NCBI RefSeq assembly: GCF_002531575.1
Contig: NZ_NWTI01000001.1
Span: forward strand, 207,501 to 271,500
DNA length: 64,000 nt
DNA from: Bradyrhizobium sp. Y36
Lineage (GTDB): Bacteria > Pseudomonadota > Alphaproteobacteria > Rhizobiales > Xanthobacteraceae
Direction: 5' to 3'
Below the pieces are notes generated by a model. It was not told the origin of the DNA, ran no database searches, and worked only from the letters and a program-made list of their open reading frames with translations. The position numbers were made by a program, and so were the translations under genes. Below, in pieces: positions 8,033 to 16,793 of this stretch; the stretch's first letter is position 1; each line of letters starts with the position of its first letter.

Positions 8033-9577
8033 CTAGATCTTCGCCGCAGCCTTCGGCCAGTATTTATCCCGCAGATGCCGCTTCACCAGCTTGCCCGTCG
8101 GCGTGCGCGGCAGCTCAACTTCGAAATCGATCGAGCGCGGGCACTTGATCGCGGAGAGACGACCCTTGCAATAGGCGATCAGGTCGGCTTCCAGCGCCTT
8201 GCCGGCGCGGCTCATGTCGTGCGGCTGCACCACCGCCTTGACCTCTTCGCCCATCTCCTCGTTCGGCACGCCGAACACCGCGACGTCGGCGACGTCAGGA
8301 TGGGTGATCAGCACGTCCTCGGTTTCCTGGGGGTAGATGTTCACCCCGCCGGAAATGATCATGTAGGACTTGCGGTCGGTGAGGAACAGAAAACCGTCCT
8401 TGTCGAGATAGCCGACGTCGCCGAGCGTCGACCAGCCCCTGGCGTTGTAGGCCTTCTTCGTCTTCTCGGGGTCGTTGTGATAGGTGAAGACGGGCGCGTC
8501 GGCGAAATAGACGGTGCCGATCTCGCCGGCCGGCTGCTCCTCGTCGTTCTCGTCCAGGATCTTGATCTTGCCGACCACGGCGCGGCCGACGCTGCCGCGA
8601 TGCTCCAGCCATTGTTGCGAGTTGCAGACGGTGACGCCGTTGCCTTCCGAGCCCGCGTAATACTCGATCAGGATCGGTCCCCACCATTCGATCATCTTCG
8701 CCTTCACATCGACCGGGCAGGGCGCGGCGGCGTGGATCGCGCCCTTCAGCGTGGAGACGTTGTATTTCGTGCGTACCTCGTCCGGCAGCTTCAGCATGCG
8801 CACGAACATGGTCGGCACCAGCTGGGACTGCGTGACCTTGTACTTCTCGACCAGCTTGAGGAATTCCTCGGCGTCGAAGTGCTCCATGATGATTGAGGTG
8901 CCGCCGAGCACCACCGCCATCATGTTGAAGCGCAAGGGCGCTGCATGATACAGCGGCGCCGGCGACAGATAGGTGCTCTCTTCGTTCATGCCGCACATGT
9001 CGGCGCAGAGCACGCGCAGGAAGGCGTTCGGAACGTCGATCTTGTTGCCCTCGAACGCCTTCTTGATGCCTTTCGGCCGGCCGGTGGTGCCGGACGAGTA
9101 CAGCATGTCATAGCCGGCGACCTCGTCCGCAACAGGCGTGGTCGGCTGCGCTGCGGCTTCCTTGTCGTAGGAGCGGAAGCCGGGCAGCGGCTCGTCCATC
9201 ATGTAGAAGATCGGCTCGTCAGCGGTGCCCTTGATCAGGCCCTTGATCTGGTCCGCGCATTTCGGCGTCGTGATCACGACCTTGGCGCCGCAATCGGCGA
9301 TGATGTAGTCGATCTCGTCCTGCTTCAGATAACGGCTGATCGCAGTGTAATACAGCCCGCTGCGCTGCGCGGCCCAGCACAGCTCCATGAAGGCGAGGCG
9401 GTTCTCCATCAGCAGCGCGATATGGTCGCCGGCCTTGAGGCCGAGCGAGCGGAACAGCTGCGCGCCCTGGTTCGAGAGCTCGTCGAGCTCGCGATAGGTG
9501 ATCGCCTTGCCGGTCCCGGCCATTTGATAGGCGATCTTGTTTGGCGTCGTCTTCGCGTAGACGGACGGATGGGTCAT
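8033..9577 (-). CDS. AMP-dependent acyl-CoA synthetase
   Basis: A 514-residue ANL-superfamily ligase that activates a carboxylic acid to its CoA thioester. The P-loop YSSGTTGRPKG is at 160-170, the adenylate-binding YYAGSEG and the GWSTLGDVGYLDKDGFLFLTDR hinge region follow, and the C-terminal catalytic lysine is in PRTPTGKLVKR near residue 500. It belongs with medium/long-chain or aromatic acyl ligases; the exact acid is not readable. It is followed upstream on the same strand by a thiolase and lies in a region full of beta-oxidation genes, so it probably feeds that pathway. Confidence 0.88.
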   Translation of the reverse strand: MTHPSVYAKTTPNKIAYQMAGTGKAITYRELDELSNQGAQLFRSLGLKAGDHIALLMENRLAFMELCWAAQRSGLYYTAISRYLKQDEIDYIIADCGAKVVITTPKCADQIKGLIKGTADEPIFYMMDEPLPGFRSYDKEAAAQPTTPVADEVAGYDMLYSSGTTGRPKGIKKAFEGNKIDVPNAFLRVLCADMCGMNEESTYLSPAPLYHAAPLRFNMMAVVLGGTSIIMEHFDAEEFLKLVEKYKVTQSQLVPTMFVRMLKLPDEVRTKYNVSTLKGAIHAAAPCPVDVKAKMIEWWGPILIEYYAGSEGNGVTVCNSQQWLEHRGSVGRAVVGKIKILDENDEEQPAGEIGTVYFADAPVFTYHNDPEKTKKAYNARGWSTLGDVGYLDKDGFLFLTDRKSYMIISGGVNIYPQETEDVLITHPDVADVAVFGVPNEEMGEEVKAVVQPHDMSRAGKALEADLIAYCKGRLSAIKCPRSIDFEVELPRTPTGKLVKRHLRDKYWPKAAAKI

Positions 9578-9597
9578 GGCGTTTCCTCAAAAAAGAG

Positions 9598-9655
9598 GCG
9601 AGCGGTGAATGGCGGCAGGGGCGGAAGCCGCTCCCTGTCGCCATTCACCACTCGC
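9598..9655. repeat. Inverted repeat between ligase and thiolase genes
   Basis: GCGAGCGGTGAATGGCGGCA pairs with the near-complement ending GCCATTCACCACTCGC (left arm 9598-9622, right arm 9631-9655, about 25 bp each with three mismatches). No U-tract follows, so it is more a mobile-type palindromic element than a terminator. Confidence 0.75.
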
Positions 9656-9677
9656 CATTTGTTCTTCGCTTTTCTTC

Positions 9678-10850
9678 TTACAGCCGTTCGACGATCGTCA
9701 CGTTGGCCATGCCGCCGCCTTCGCACATGGTCTGCAGGCCGTACCGCTTGCCGCGCTGGTGCAGGGCGTGGACCAGCGTCGTCATCAGCTTGGTGCCGGA
9801 GCCGCCGAGCGGATGGCCGAGCGCGATGGCGCCGCCGTTGACGTTGAGGCGCGCCGGATCGGCGCCGGTGGTCTTCAGCCAGCCGGTCGGCACCGAGGCG
9901 AAGGCCTCGTTGACCTCGAACAGGTCGATGTCGTCGACCTTCATGCCGGCCTTCTCCAGCGCCTTCTTGGTGGCGTGCAGGGGAGCATCGAGCATGATGA
10001 CGGGATCGCCGCCGGTCATGGTCATGTGATGGATGCGCGCCAGCGGCTTGACGCCGAGCTGCTTGAGGCCGCGCTCGTTGACCACCATGACGCCGGAGGC
10101 ACCGTCGCAGATCTGGCTGGCGCTGGCCGCGGTGAGCTTGCCGTTCTCGGCGATCAGCTTGACGCCCTTGATGCCGTCGAGGGTGACGTCGAAGCGGATG
10201 CCCTCGTCGATGTGATGGGTGTCCTTGGAGCCGTCGGCGCGGGTGATCTCGAGCGGCACGATCTCCTTCTTGAAGTGACCGGCCTGCGTTGCCGCAATCG
10301 CGCGCTGATGGCTGTTGTAGGAGTATTCGTCGAGATCATCCTTCGACAGGCCGTACTTCTCGGCCATCATCTCGGCGCCCGTGAACTGGCTGAACACGAT
10401 GTTCGGATATCTCGCCTCGATGCCCGGGCTCTTGTAATTGCCAAAACCGTTCTTGGCCGGGAGCTGCGAGGACAGGCCCATTGGCACCCGCGTCATCGAT
10501 TCTACGCCCGCCGCGATCACGACGTCCATCGTGCCGGACATCACGGCTTGCGCGGCGAAGTGCAGCGCCTGCTGCGAGGAGCCGCACTGGCGGTCGATCG
10601 AGGTGCCCGGCACGCTCTCCGGCAGCTTCGAGGCCATGATCGCGTTGCGCGCGACATTGTTGGACTGCTCGCCGACCTGCATCACGCAGCCCATGATCAC
10701 GTCTTCGACCAGGGCCGGATCGACCTTGGTGCGATCGACCAGCTCGTCCAGCACCTTGGCGGCGAGATCGGCCGGATGCCAGCCGGCGAGGCGGCCCCCC
10801 TTGCGCCCGCCGGCGGTACGCGCGGCGGCGACGATGTAAGCCTCGGCCAT
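9678..10850 (-). CDS. Acetyl-CoA acyltransferase (thiolase)
   Basis: A 390-residue thiolase catalysing CoA-dependent cleavage of 3-ketoacyl-CoA, the last step of beta-oxidation. All catalytic residues are visible: acyl-accepting C89 in DRQCGSSQQ, H346 in GGAIALGHPLGGSG and the proton-shuttle C376 in CEGGGMANV. The sequence is closer to degradative FadA-like thiolases than to biosynthetic acetoacetyl-CoA thiolases (inference). It is divergent from the TetR regulator at 11004, and a palindrome lies between them, so it is a likely target. Confidence 0.92.
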   Translation of the reverse strand: MAEAYIVAAARTAGGRKGGRLAGWHPADLAAKVLDELVDRTKVDPALVEDVIMGCVMQVGEQSNNVARNAIMASKLPESVPGTSIDRQCGSSQQALHFAAQAVMSGTMDVVIAAGVESMTRVPMGLSSQLPAKNGFGNYKSPGIEARYPNIVFSQFTGAEMMAEKYGLSKDDLDEYSYNSHQRAIAATQAGHFKKEIVPLEITRADGSKDTHHIDEGIRFDVTLDGIKGVKLIAENGKLTAASASQICDGASGVMVVNERGLKQLGVKPLARIHHMTMTGGDPVIMLDAPLHATKKALEKAGMKVDDIDLFEVNEAFASVPTGWLKTTGADPARLNVNGGAIALGHPLGGSGTKLMTTLVHALHQRGKRYGLQTMCEGGGMANVTIVERL

Positions 10851-10919
10851 GTCGGTTTCTCCCTGAATTCTTGATTGGGTTGGTTGTCGGGGACGGATTT
10901 AAGGGTCGCAGGATCATTT

Positions 10920-10939
10920 AGTCAATCGATCAATTAACT
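10920..10939. promoter_or_regulatory. Imperfect 20-bp palindrome, candidate TetR operator
   Basis: AGTCAATCGATCAATTAACT pairs 8 of 10 positions in each half. It lies between the divergent thiolase and TetR genes in an AT-rich pocket. TetR regulators commonly bind such dyads to control both directions. Confidence 0.5.
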
Positions 10940-11003
10940 CTTGTGATGAGGCGCTGCTTGAGCTTATCTGCGCCCCGCTTCGAGCGGCGAACAGGGATCT
11001 TCC

Positions 11004-11663
11004 GTGGCTACCAGCGTACCGAACAGGCTCCCCAGCGGGAAGAATTCCACGGCGGAGAAATTGCTCGTGGCCGCGAGCGAGCTGATGATCGAACGTTCGT
11101 CGATCGAGATCTCGCTGTCCGACATCGCCCAGAAGTCGGGCGCCAACGCCGCGCTGGTCAAATATCATTTCGGCAACAAGGACGGCCTGCTGCTGGCGCT
11201 GCTCGCGCGGGACGCTGCGACGGAGATGTCCAATCTCGAATATCTCCTGGCGCAGCCGATCACGGCGACCGCGAAGCTGAAGCTGCACATCGCCGGCATC
11301 ATCCGCGCCTATCACCGGTTCCCCTACATGAACCGGCTGATCCACTATCTGCTGCATGAGACCAGCGCCGGCTCTGCGGACGAGGTCTCGAAATTCTTCG
11401 TCGCGCCGCTGCTCGACTTCCACCGCCGCCTGCTCGCCGAAGGCGTTAGCCGCGGCGAGTTCCGCGCCACCGATCCGGTGCTGTTCTACACCAGCCTGAT
11501 CGGCGCCTGCGATCACCTGTTCTTCGGCCGGCACGCGATGTCTCGCGCGACCGGCGTCGGTCCTGTTACCGATGACGTCTGCCGGCAATACATCAAGCAC
11601 ATGGAAACGCTGATCTGCGGCGGCATCCTCACGCAAGCCGCGGAAGCTGCCGCGGCCGGATAA
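11004..11663 (+). CDS. TetR/AcrR-family transcriptional regulator
   Basis: A 219-residue regulator with a TetR-type N-terminal helix-turn-helix (STAEKLLVAASELMIER, then LSDIAQKSGANAALVKYHFGNKDGLLLALL, residues about 16-68) and a helical ligand domain. It starts with GTG. It is divergent from the thiolase and followed by a short-chain dehydrogenase, enoyl-CoA hydratase and CoA ligase, so it probably represses the acyl-CoA degradation genes and is released by an acyl-CoA intermediate (inference from regulators such as FadR/KstR in similar contexts). Confidence 0.87.
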   Translation: MATSVPNRLPSGKNSTAEKLLVAASELMIERSSIEISLSDIAQKSGANAALVKYHFGNKDGLLLALLARDAATEMSNLEYLLAQPITATAKLKLHIAGIIRAYHRFPYMNRLIHYLLHETSAGSADEVSKFFVAPLLDFHRRLLAEGVSRGEFRATDPVLFYTSLIGACDHLFFGRHAMSRATGVGPVTDDVCRQYIKHMETLICGGILTQAAEAAAAG

Positions 11664-11731
11664 TCCGGCTGAAGCGCTGCAAGTCGAGAGAAGAAACGCC
11701 CAAGGAAAAGGTAGAGGAAAGGTAGAATACG

Positions 11732-12490
11732 ATGGAGTTGAAAGACGTAGCCGTTCTCATCACGGGTGGTGGTTCGGGCCTCGGCGAAGCCACGGCCCGC
11801 GCCATGGCGGCCAAAGGCGCCAAGATCGGCGTGATCGACCAGAACAAGGACAACGCCGAGAAGGTGGCCGCCGAAGTGAAGGGCGTCGCGCTGCATGCCG
11901 ACGTGACCTCCGAGGAGCAGATCAAGGCCGCGATCGCCAAGGCGGAGGCCGCGCACGGCGTTGCGCGCGTGCTGATGAATTGCGCCGGCATCGGCGGCTC
12001 GCAGCGCATCGTCGGCCGCGATGGCGTCTATCCGCTCGAAAAGTTCGCGCGCATTATCAACGTCAATTTGATCGGCACCTTCAACTGCCTGCGTCTGTTC
12101 GCCGAGCGCCTCGTCACGATCGAGCCGGTCGGTGAGGAGCGCGGCGTCATCATCAACACCGCTTCGGTCGCGGCCTATGAAGGCCAGATCGGCCAGATCG
12201 CCTACTCGGCCTCGAAGGGCGGCGTCGTCGGCCTGACGCTGCCGGCCGCGCGTGATCTCGCCAGCCAGAAGATCCGCGTCAACACCATCGCGCCCGGCCT
12301 GTTCTTCACGCCGCTGCTGATGGGGCTGAACGAGGAAGCTCGCAAGAGCCTGGGCGCCCAGGTGCCGCATCCCTCGCGTCTCGGCGATGCCAAGGAATAC
12401 GGCGCGCTCGCGGTGCACATCGTCGAGAACGCGATGCTGAATGGCGAGACCATCCGTCTCGACGGCGCCATCCGCATGGCTCCGCGGTAA
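11732..12490 (+). CDS. Short-chain dehydrogenase, 3-hydroxyacyl-CoA dehydrogenase type (HSD10-like)
   Basis: A 252-residue SDR. The nucleotide-binding TGGGSGLG is at 11-18, the catalytic tetrad N112, S145, Y158 and K162 (YSASK) is complete, and the C-terminal part (INTIAPGLFFTPLL, then VPHPSRLGDAKEYGALAVHI) matches type II 3-hydroxyacyl-CoA dehydrogenases. It would oxidise a 3-hydroxyacyl-CoA with NAD+. The gene starts 68 bases after the TetR gene, so the two are probably one transcript. Confidence 0.88.
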   Translation: MELKDVAVLITGGGSGLGEATARAMAAKGAKIGVIDQNKDNAEKVAAEVKGVALHADVTSEEQIKAAIAKAEAAHGVARVLMNCAGIGGSQRIVGRDGVYPLEKFARIINVNLIGTFNCLRLFAERLVTIEPVGEERGVIINTASVAAYEGQIGQIAYSASKGGVVGLTLPAARDLASQKIRVNTIAPGLFFTPLLMGLNEEARKSLGAQVPHPSRLGDAKEYGALAVHIVENAMLNGETIRLDGAIRMAPR

Positions 12491-12503
12491 AGCGCTGCCT
12501 TCT

Positions 12504-12648
12504 TACCCTCCCCTGGAGGGGGAGGGTCGGCGCGAAGCGCCGGGGTGGGGTGATCTCTCCACTCGGGCAGTGCGCGTTGGGGAGAGACCGTCACCCCACC
12601 CCGCTCGCGCTGCGCGCGATCGACCCTCCCCCTCCAGGGGAGGGTGAA
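12504..12648. repeat. Family C palindromic repeat, full copy
   Basis: About 145 bp, opening ACCCTCCCCTGGAGGGGGAG and closing with the inverted CTCCCCCTCCAGGGGAGGGT-type arm, with an inner arm GGGGTGGGGTGA / TCACCCCACCCC. It separates the dehydrogenase and hydratase genes. Fragments of the family lie at 5544, 59898 and 60008. Confidence 0.85.
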
Positions 12649-12682
12649 AGACCGGCGCCTGACTCGCATGGAGGACGCTTGA

Positions 12683-13489
12683 ATGTCCCAACTGCTGCTG
12701 ATCGAGCACGACGACGGTGTCGACCGGGTGACGCTCAATCGTCCCGATAGTCTCAACGCGCTCGATCCCGCGCTGATCGATGCGCTCAACGCCTATTTCC
12801 AGGGCCTGCAGCGCAATCGCGACACGCGCGTCGTTGTGCTCCGGGGCGCCGGCAAGAATTTCTGCGCGGGCCTCGATCTCAAGGCGGCGATGGCGCGCCG
12901 GGCCGGACAGCAGGAGCCGCCCGGCGTGACGGAGTCCCTGGACTCGCAGCGGCGCATTGCCGACATCGTGATGCTGATGCGGCGTTGCCCGCAGCCGATC
13001 CTGTCGCTGGTGCAGGGCGCGGCCGCCGGCGGCGGCTTTGCGCTGGCGCTGGCCTCCGACATCCGCATCGCCACGAGGTCGGCGCGAATGAATTGCGCCT
13101 TCATCAAGCTTGGTCTCGGTGGTTGCGACATTGGCACCAGTTACTTCCTGCCGCGTCTCGTCGGCGTCTCCGTCGCCTCCGAATTGATCCTCACCGGCCG
13201 CTTCATTGGCGCCGAGCGCGCGCTCGCGGTCGGGCTGGTCTCTGAAGTGGTCGACGAGGACAAGCTCGACGAAGCGGCCGAGCCTTATGTCGAGGCGATG
13301 ATGACGGCCTCGCCGGTGGGCCTGCGTCTGTCGAAGGAATGTCTCAACATGAGCGTCGATGCCGGATCGCTGGAGGCTGCGATCGCGATGGAGGATCGCA
13401 ACCAGGTCCTGTGCAGCCGTTCCGAGGAATTTTCGGAAGGCATCAGGGCCTTCCTTGAGAAGCGAAAGCCTGTCTATATCAAGCGCTGA
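12683..13489 (+). CDS. Enoyl-CoA hydratase/isomerase (crotonase) family protein
   Basis: A 268-residue crotonase-fold protein. The oxyanion-hole segments are clear (GAGKNFCAGLDL at 55-66 and GAAAGGGFALALASD at 112-126). The two catalytic glutamates of classical hydratase are not at their usual places: A120 follows GGG where the first Glu is expected, and D149 in GGCDIG may substitute for the second. It may therefore act as an isomerase, hydrolase or specialised hydratase. GGAGG precedes the ATG well. It lies in line with the dehydrogenase and CoA ligase of the same degradation region. Confidence 0.85.
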   Translation: MSQLLLIEHDDGVDRVTLNRPDSLNALDPALIDALNAYFQGLQRNRDTRVVVLRGAGKNFCAGLDLKAAMARRAGQQEPPGVTESLDSQRRIADIVMLMRRCPQPILSLVQGAAAGGGFALALASDIRIATRSARMNCAFIKLGLGGCDIGTSYFLPRLVGVSVASELILTGRFIGAERALAVGLVSEVVDEDKLDEAAEPYVEAMMTASPVGLRLSKECLNMSVDAGSLEAAIAMEDRNQVLCSRSEEFSEGIRAFLEKRKPVYIKR

Positions 13490-13532
13490 ACGAGAACGAT
13501 CCGCAAAGGACGATAATTCCGGGAGACGCAAA

Positions 13533-15404
13533 ATGAGTGGAAGCGCGGCGGCTGTGATGACGAAGCCCGCCTTTCGCAAGATCGAGTGGCTGGCGCGCGA
13601 CATCGACGTCGAGCGCCGTAGCGACGGCACGGTGGTGCTGAAGTCGCGCATTCCGTTGCAGCCGTACGAGACGCATATTCCCGCATCGCTGGCGAAATGG
13701 GCGAAGGAAGCGCCCGAGCGCATCTGGCTGGCGCAGCGCGGCGGTCCGAACCGCGAATGGCGCAAGGTGTCCTACGGCGAAGCCAAGCGCACGGTGGACG
13801 CGCTGACGCAGGGCTTGCTCAATCTCGGACTCGACGGTCGCCCCGTGACGATCCTCTCGGGCAATTCGATCGAGCATGCGTTGATGACGCAGGCCGCGAT
13901 GCAGGCGCGCTCGCCGGCGGCGCCGGTGTCGCCGGCCTACTCGCTGATGAGCCACGATCACGTCAAGCTGAAATACCTGTTCGACCTGATCAAGCCCGGC
14001 GTCGTGGTGGTGCAGGACGGCCCGACCTTCGAGAAGGCGCTGAAGGCGCTCGATCTCAGTGGCGTCACCGTGGTCCACGTCGCGCGGCCCTGCGACGGCA
14101 TCAAGAGCGTCAGCTTCGCCGAGTTGGCGGCCACGCCGGTGACGAAGGCCGTCGAGGAATCGATTGCAAAGATCACGCCGCAGACCGTCGGCAAGCTGCT
14201 GTTCACCTCGGGCTCGACCGGCATGCCCAAGGCCGTCATCAACACGCAGGCGATGATGTGCGCGAATGCTGCGATGATGATGCAGGTTCGTCCGCGCGCG
14301 CCTGATGGTCCTATCGCGACCATGCTGGACTGGATGCCCTGGAATCACACGATGGGCGGCAACGCGGCATTCCACCCGATCCTGGTCGACGGCGGCACGC
14401 TCTATATCGACGACGGCCGGCCGATGCCCGGCCAGTTCGAGGAGACATTGCGAAACCTGCGCGAGATCTCGCCGACCTATTACGCCAACGTGCCGGCCGG
14501 CTACGCGGCGCTCGCCGCCGCGATGGAGAAGGACGACGGGCTCTGCCGCTCCTTCTTCAAGAATCTCTCGATCATGGCCTATGGCGGCGCACGCCTGCCG
14601 GACGATCTCTACGACCGCATGCAGGCGCTTGCCGTGAAGACCACCGGCGAACGCATCGTGTTCTACACCGGCTGGGGTTCGACCGAGACCGCGCCGACCT
14701 CGACCGGTACCTATTGGGATACCGAGCGCGTCGGCCTGATCGGCCTGCCGTTCCCCGGCGTCGAGCTGAAGATGGTGCCGTGCGGCTCGAAATACGAATT
14801 GCGCCTGCGCGGCGTCAACGTCACGCCCGGCTATTTCGGCCAGCCGGAGCTGACGAAGAAGATGTTCGACGAGGAAGGCTTTTACTGCATCGGTGACGCC
14901 GGCATTTTTGTCGACGATGCCGATCCGGTGAAGGGCATCATCTTTGCGGGGCGTGTGGTCGAGGACTTCAAGCTCACCACGGGGACGTTTGTGCATGTCG
15001 GCTCGCTCCGCACGGACGCGATCGCAGCCGCAACGCCCGTCGTGCATGACGCGCTGGTCGCGGGTCAGGATCGTGCCTTCATTGGCCTCCTGGCCTGGCC
15101 GAACCTGCACGCCTGCCGGCAGCTCGTCGGTAATCCCGATCTCAGCTTCGAGGACGCCGTAAAACATCCCGAGGTGATTGCCTGCTTCAAACGCGGGCTG
15201 GAGGCTCACAACAGGGAGTGTGAGGGCGCCAGCAGCCGCATCATCGCGCGCGCGATGCTGATGGTCGAGCCGGCCTCGATCGACGGCAACGAGCTGACCG
15301 ACAAGGGCTATATCAACCAGCGCGCGGGCCTGGAACGCCGCGCTGAGCTGGTGGAGCGGCTGTATGCCGACAAGCCGGATCAGGATGTGATCGTGCTGAA
15401 ATGA
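13533..15404 (+). CDS. Feruloyl-CoA synthase-like AMP-binding ligase
   Basis: A 623-residue ANL ligase of the long type found in feruloyl-CoA synthases. The P-loop LLFTSGSTGMPKAVIN lies at about 222-237, followed by the aromatic-rich MLDWMPWNHTMGGN and FYTGWGSTETAPTST. It would activate a hydroxycinnamate or similar bulky acid to its CoA thioester. The start at 13533 has GGGAG seven bases upstream; longer in-frame starts would overlap the hydratase gene. The neighbouring hydratase, SDR, thiolase and acyl-CoA dehydrogenases could shorten the side chain by beta-oxidation. The substrate is inferred from the family, not proven. Confidence 0.8.
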   Translation: MSGSAAAVMTKPAFRKIEWLARDIDVERRSDGTVVLKSRIPLQPYETHIPASLAKWAKEAPERIWLAQRGGPNREWRKVSYGEAKRTVDALTQGLLNLGLDGRPVTILSGNSIEHALMTQAAMQARSPAAPVSPAYSLMSHDHVKLKYLFDLIKPGVVVVQDGPTFEKALKALDLSGVTVVHVARPCDGIKSVSFAELAATPVTKAVEESIAKITPQTVGKLLFTSGSTGMPKAVINTQAMMCANAAMMMQVRPRAPDGPIATMLDWMPWNHTMGGNAAFHPILVDGGTLYIDDGRPMPGQFEETLRNLREISPTYYANVPAGYAALAAAMEKDDGLCRSFFKNLSIMAYGGARLPDDLYDRMQALAVKTTGERIVFYTGWGSTETAPTSTGTYWDTERVGLIGLPFPGVELKMVPCGSKYELRLRGVNVTPGYFGQPELTKKMFDEEGFYCIGDAGIFVDDADPVKGIIFAGRVVEDFKLTTGTFVHVGSLRTDAIAAATPVVHDALVAGQDRAFIGLLAWPNLHACRQLVGNPDLSFEDAVKHPEVIACFKRGLEAHNRECEGASSRIIARAMLMVEPASIDGNELTDKGYINQRAGLERRAELVERLYADKPDQDVIVLK

Positions 15405-15423
15405 GTCAACAATCTCTCCACTC

Positions 15424-15525
15424 GTCATTCCGGGGCGCGCATAGCGCGAACCCGGAATCCATCGGGCCGCAAGCACGTGGCAAAATGGATTCCGGGCTCG
15501 CGACTTCGTCGCGCCCCGGAATGAC
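15424..15525. repeat. Family A palindromic repeat, copy 3
   Basis: Full copy with GTCATTCCGGGGC and GCCCCGGAATGAC ends, lying in the 143-bp gap between the CoA ligase and the first acyl-CoA dehydrogenase. Confidence 0.9.
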
Positions 15526-15547
15526 AGCAAGAAGAAGGTAGCCCGCC

Positions 15548-16675
15548 ATGAACTTCGACTTCTCCGACGACCAGAAGCAGCTGCGCGATCAGGCGCGCAA
15601 GTTCCTTGCCGAGAAATGCTCGCCCAAGGCGGTGCGCGTCGTGCTTGACGGCAAGGCGCCTTACGACAGGGAGCTGTGGAAGGGCCTCGCCGAGATGGGC
15701 TTCCTCGGCGTTGCGATCCCCGAAGAGTTCGGCGGTGCCGGCGCCGGCCATCTCGAGCTCTGCGTGATCGCCGAAGAGATGGGCCGGGCCAACGCGCCGG
15801 TGCCGTTCTCCTCGACCGTGTACCTTGCTGCTGAGGCGCTGCTGATTGCCGGCAGCGAGGCGCAGAAGAAGAAATGGCTGCCTGCGATTGCCTCGGGCGA
15901 GGCGATCGGCACGCTGGCGCTGTTCGAGGGCAAGGGCAATCCGGCGCCGAAGAACGTCAACCTGACCGCTGCGAATGGTTTGCTCAACGGCGTCAAGAAG
16001 CCGGTTGCCGACGGCGCCATTGCCGACTTTGCGGTGGTTGCCGCGCGCACCGGGTCGAGCGGACGCGACAGCGACGTCTCGCTGTTCCTGGTCGATCTCA
16101 AGGCGGGTGGCGTCGAGGTAAAGAGCCTCACCAATCTCGATCCGACCCGCGGGCAGGCCGAGATCATCTTCAAGGACGCCAAGGCCGAGCCGCTCGGCGC
16201 CGCCGGCGAGGGCTGGAGCATCTTGACCCAGGTGCTCGACCGCGCCGCGGTGCTCTGCGCCTTCGAGCAGGTCGGTGGCTCCGACCGTGCGCTGGAGATG
16301 GGCCGCGACTACGCGCTCGATCGCATCGCCTTCGGCCGCCAGATCGGCTCGTTCCAGGCGGTCAAGCACATGCTCGCCGACATGTATGTGTCGGCAACGC
16401 TGGCGCGCTCCAACAGCTATTACGGCGCCTGGGCGCTCTCGACCAACGCGGCCGAGCTGCCGGAGGCCGCTGCCGCGGCGCGCATCAGCGCGACGCAGGC
16501 GTTCCAGCACTGCGCCAAGAACAACATCCAGGTTCACGGCGGCATGGGTTTCACCTGGGAATTCGACTGCCACATGTACTACCGCCGCGCCAACGCGATG
16601 GCGCTGGGTCTAGGCAGCCTCACCTATTGGGAAGACCAGCTGATCGATCGCATGCGCAAGAAGAACGCGGCGTGA
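15548..16675 (+). CDS. Acyl-CoA dehydrogenase, 375-residue type
   Basis: FAD-dependent acyl-CoA dehydrogenase fold: N-terminal helical domain (FSDDQKQLRDQARKFLAEK), central beta domain with the flavin-contacting ALFEGKGN segment, and C-terminal helices with FGRQIGSFQAVKHMLADM and QVHGGMGFTWEFDCHMYYRRA. The usual catalytic EGT motif near the C-terminus is missing. Short members like this often pair with a longer partner in heteromeric enzymes of steroid or branched side-chain breakdown, and two longer ones follow immediately here. A heteromer is an inference. Confidence 0.87.
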   Translation: MNFDFSDDQKQLRDQARKFLAEKCSPKAVRVVLDGKAPYDRELWKGLAEMGFLGVAIPEEFGGAGAGHLELCVIAEEMGRANAPVPFSSTVYLAAEALLIAGSEAQKKKWLPAIASGEAIGTLALFEGKGNPAPKNVNLTAANGLLNGVKKPVADGAIADFAVVAARTGSSGRDSDVSLFLVDLKAGGVEVKSLTNLDPTRGQAEIIFKDAKAEPLGAAGEGWSILTQVLDRAAVLCAFEQVGGSDRALEMGRDYALDRIAFGRQIGSFQAVKHMLADMYVSATLARSNSYYGAWALSTNAAELPEAAAAARISATQAFQHCAKNNIQVHGGMGFTWEFDCHMYYRRANAMALGLGSLTYWEDQLIDRMRKKNAA

Positions 16676-16682
16676 TGATGTC

Positions 16683-16779
16683 GTCATTCCGGGGCGCCGC
16701 ACAGCGGCGAACCCGGAATCCCGAGATGAGTGAATAACATCGAGATTCCGGGTTCGCGCTGTGCGCGCCCCGGAATGAC
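16683..16779. repeat. Family A palindromic repeat, copy 4
   Basis: Fills nearly the whole gap between the first and second acyl-CoA dehydrogenase genes. The ends match the other family A copies. Confidence 0.9.
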
Positions 16780-16793
16780 AGAGAGAAAAGATC

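Noticed and set aside
12504..12648. Possible CRISPR or phage element
   Set aside because: It is a single inverted repeat of a dispersed genomic family, without regular spacing or nearby cas or phage genes.
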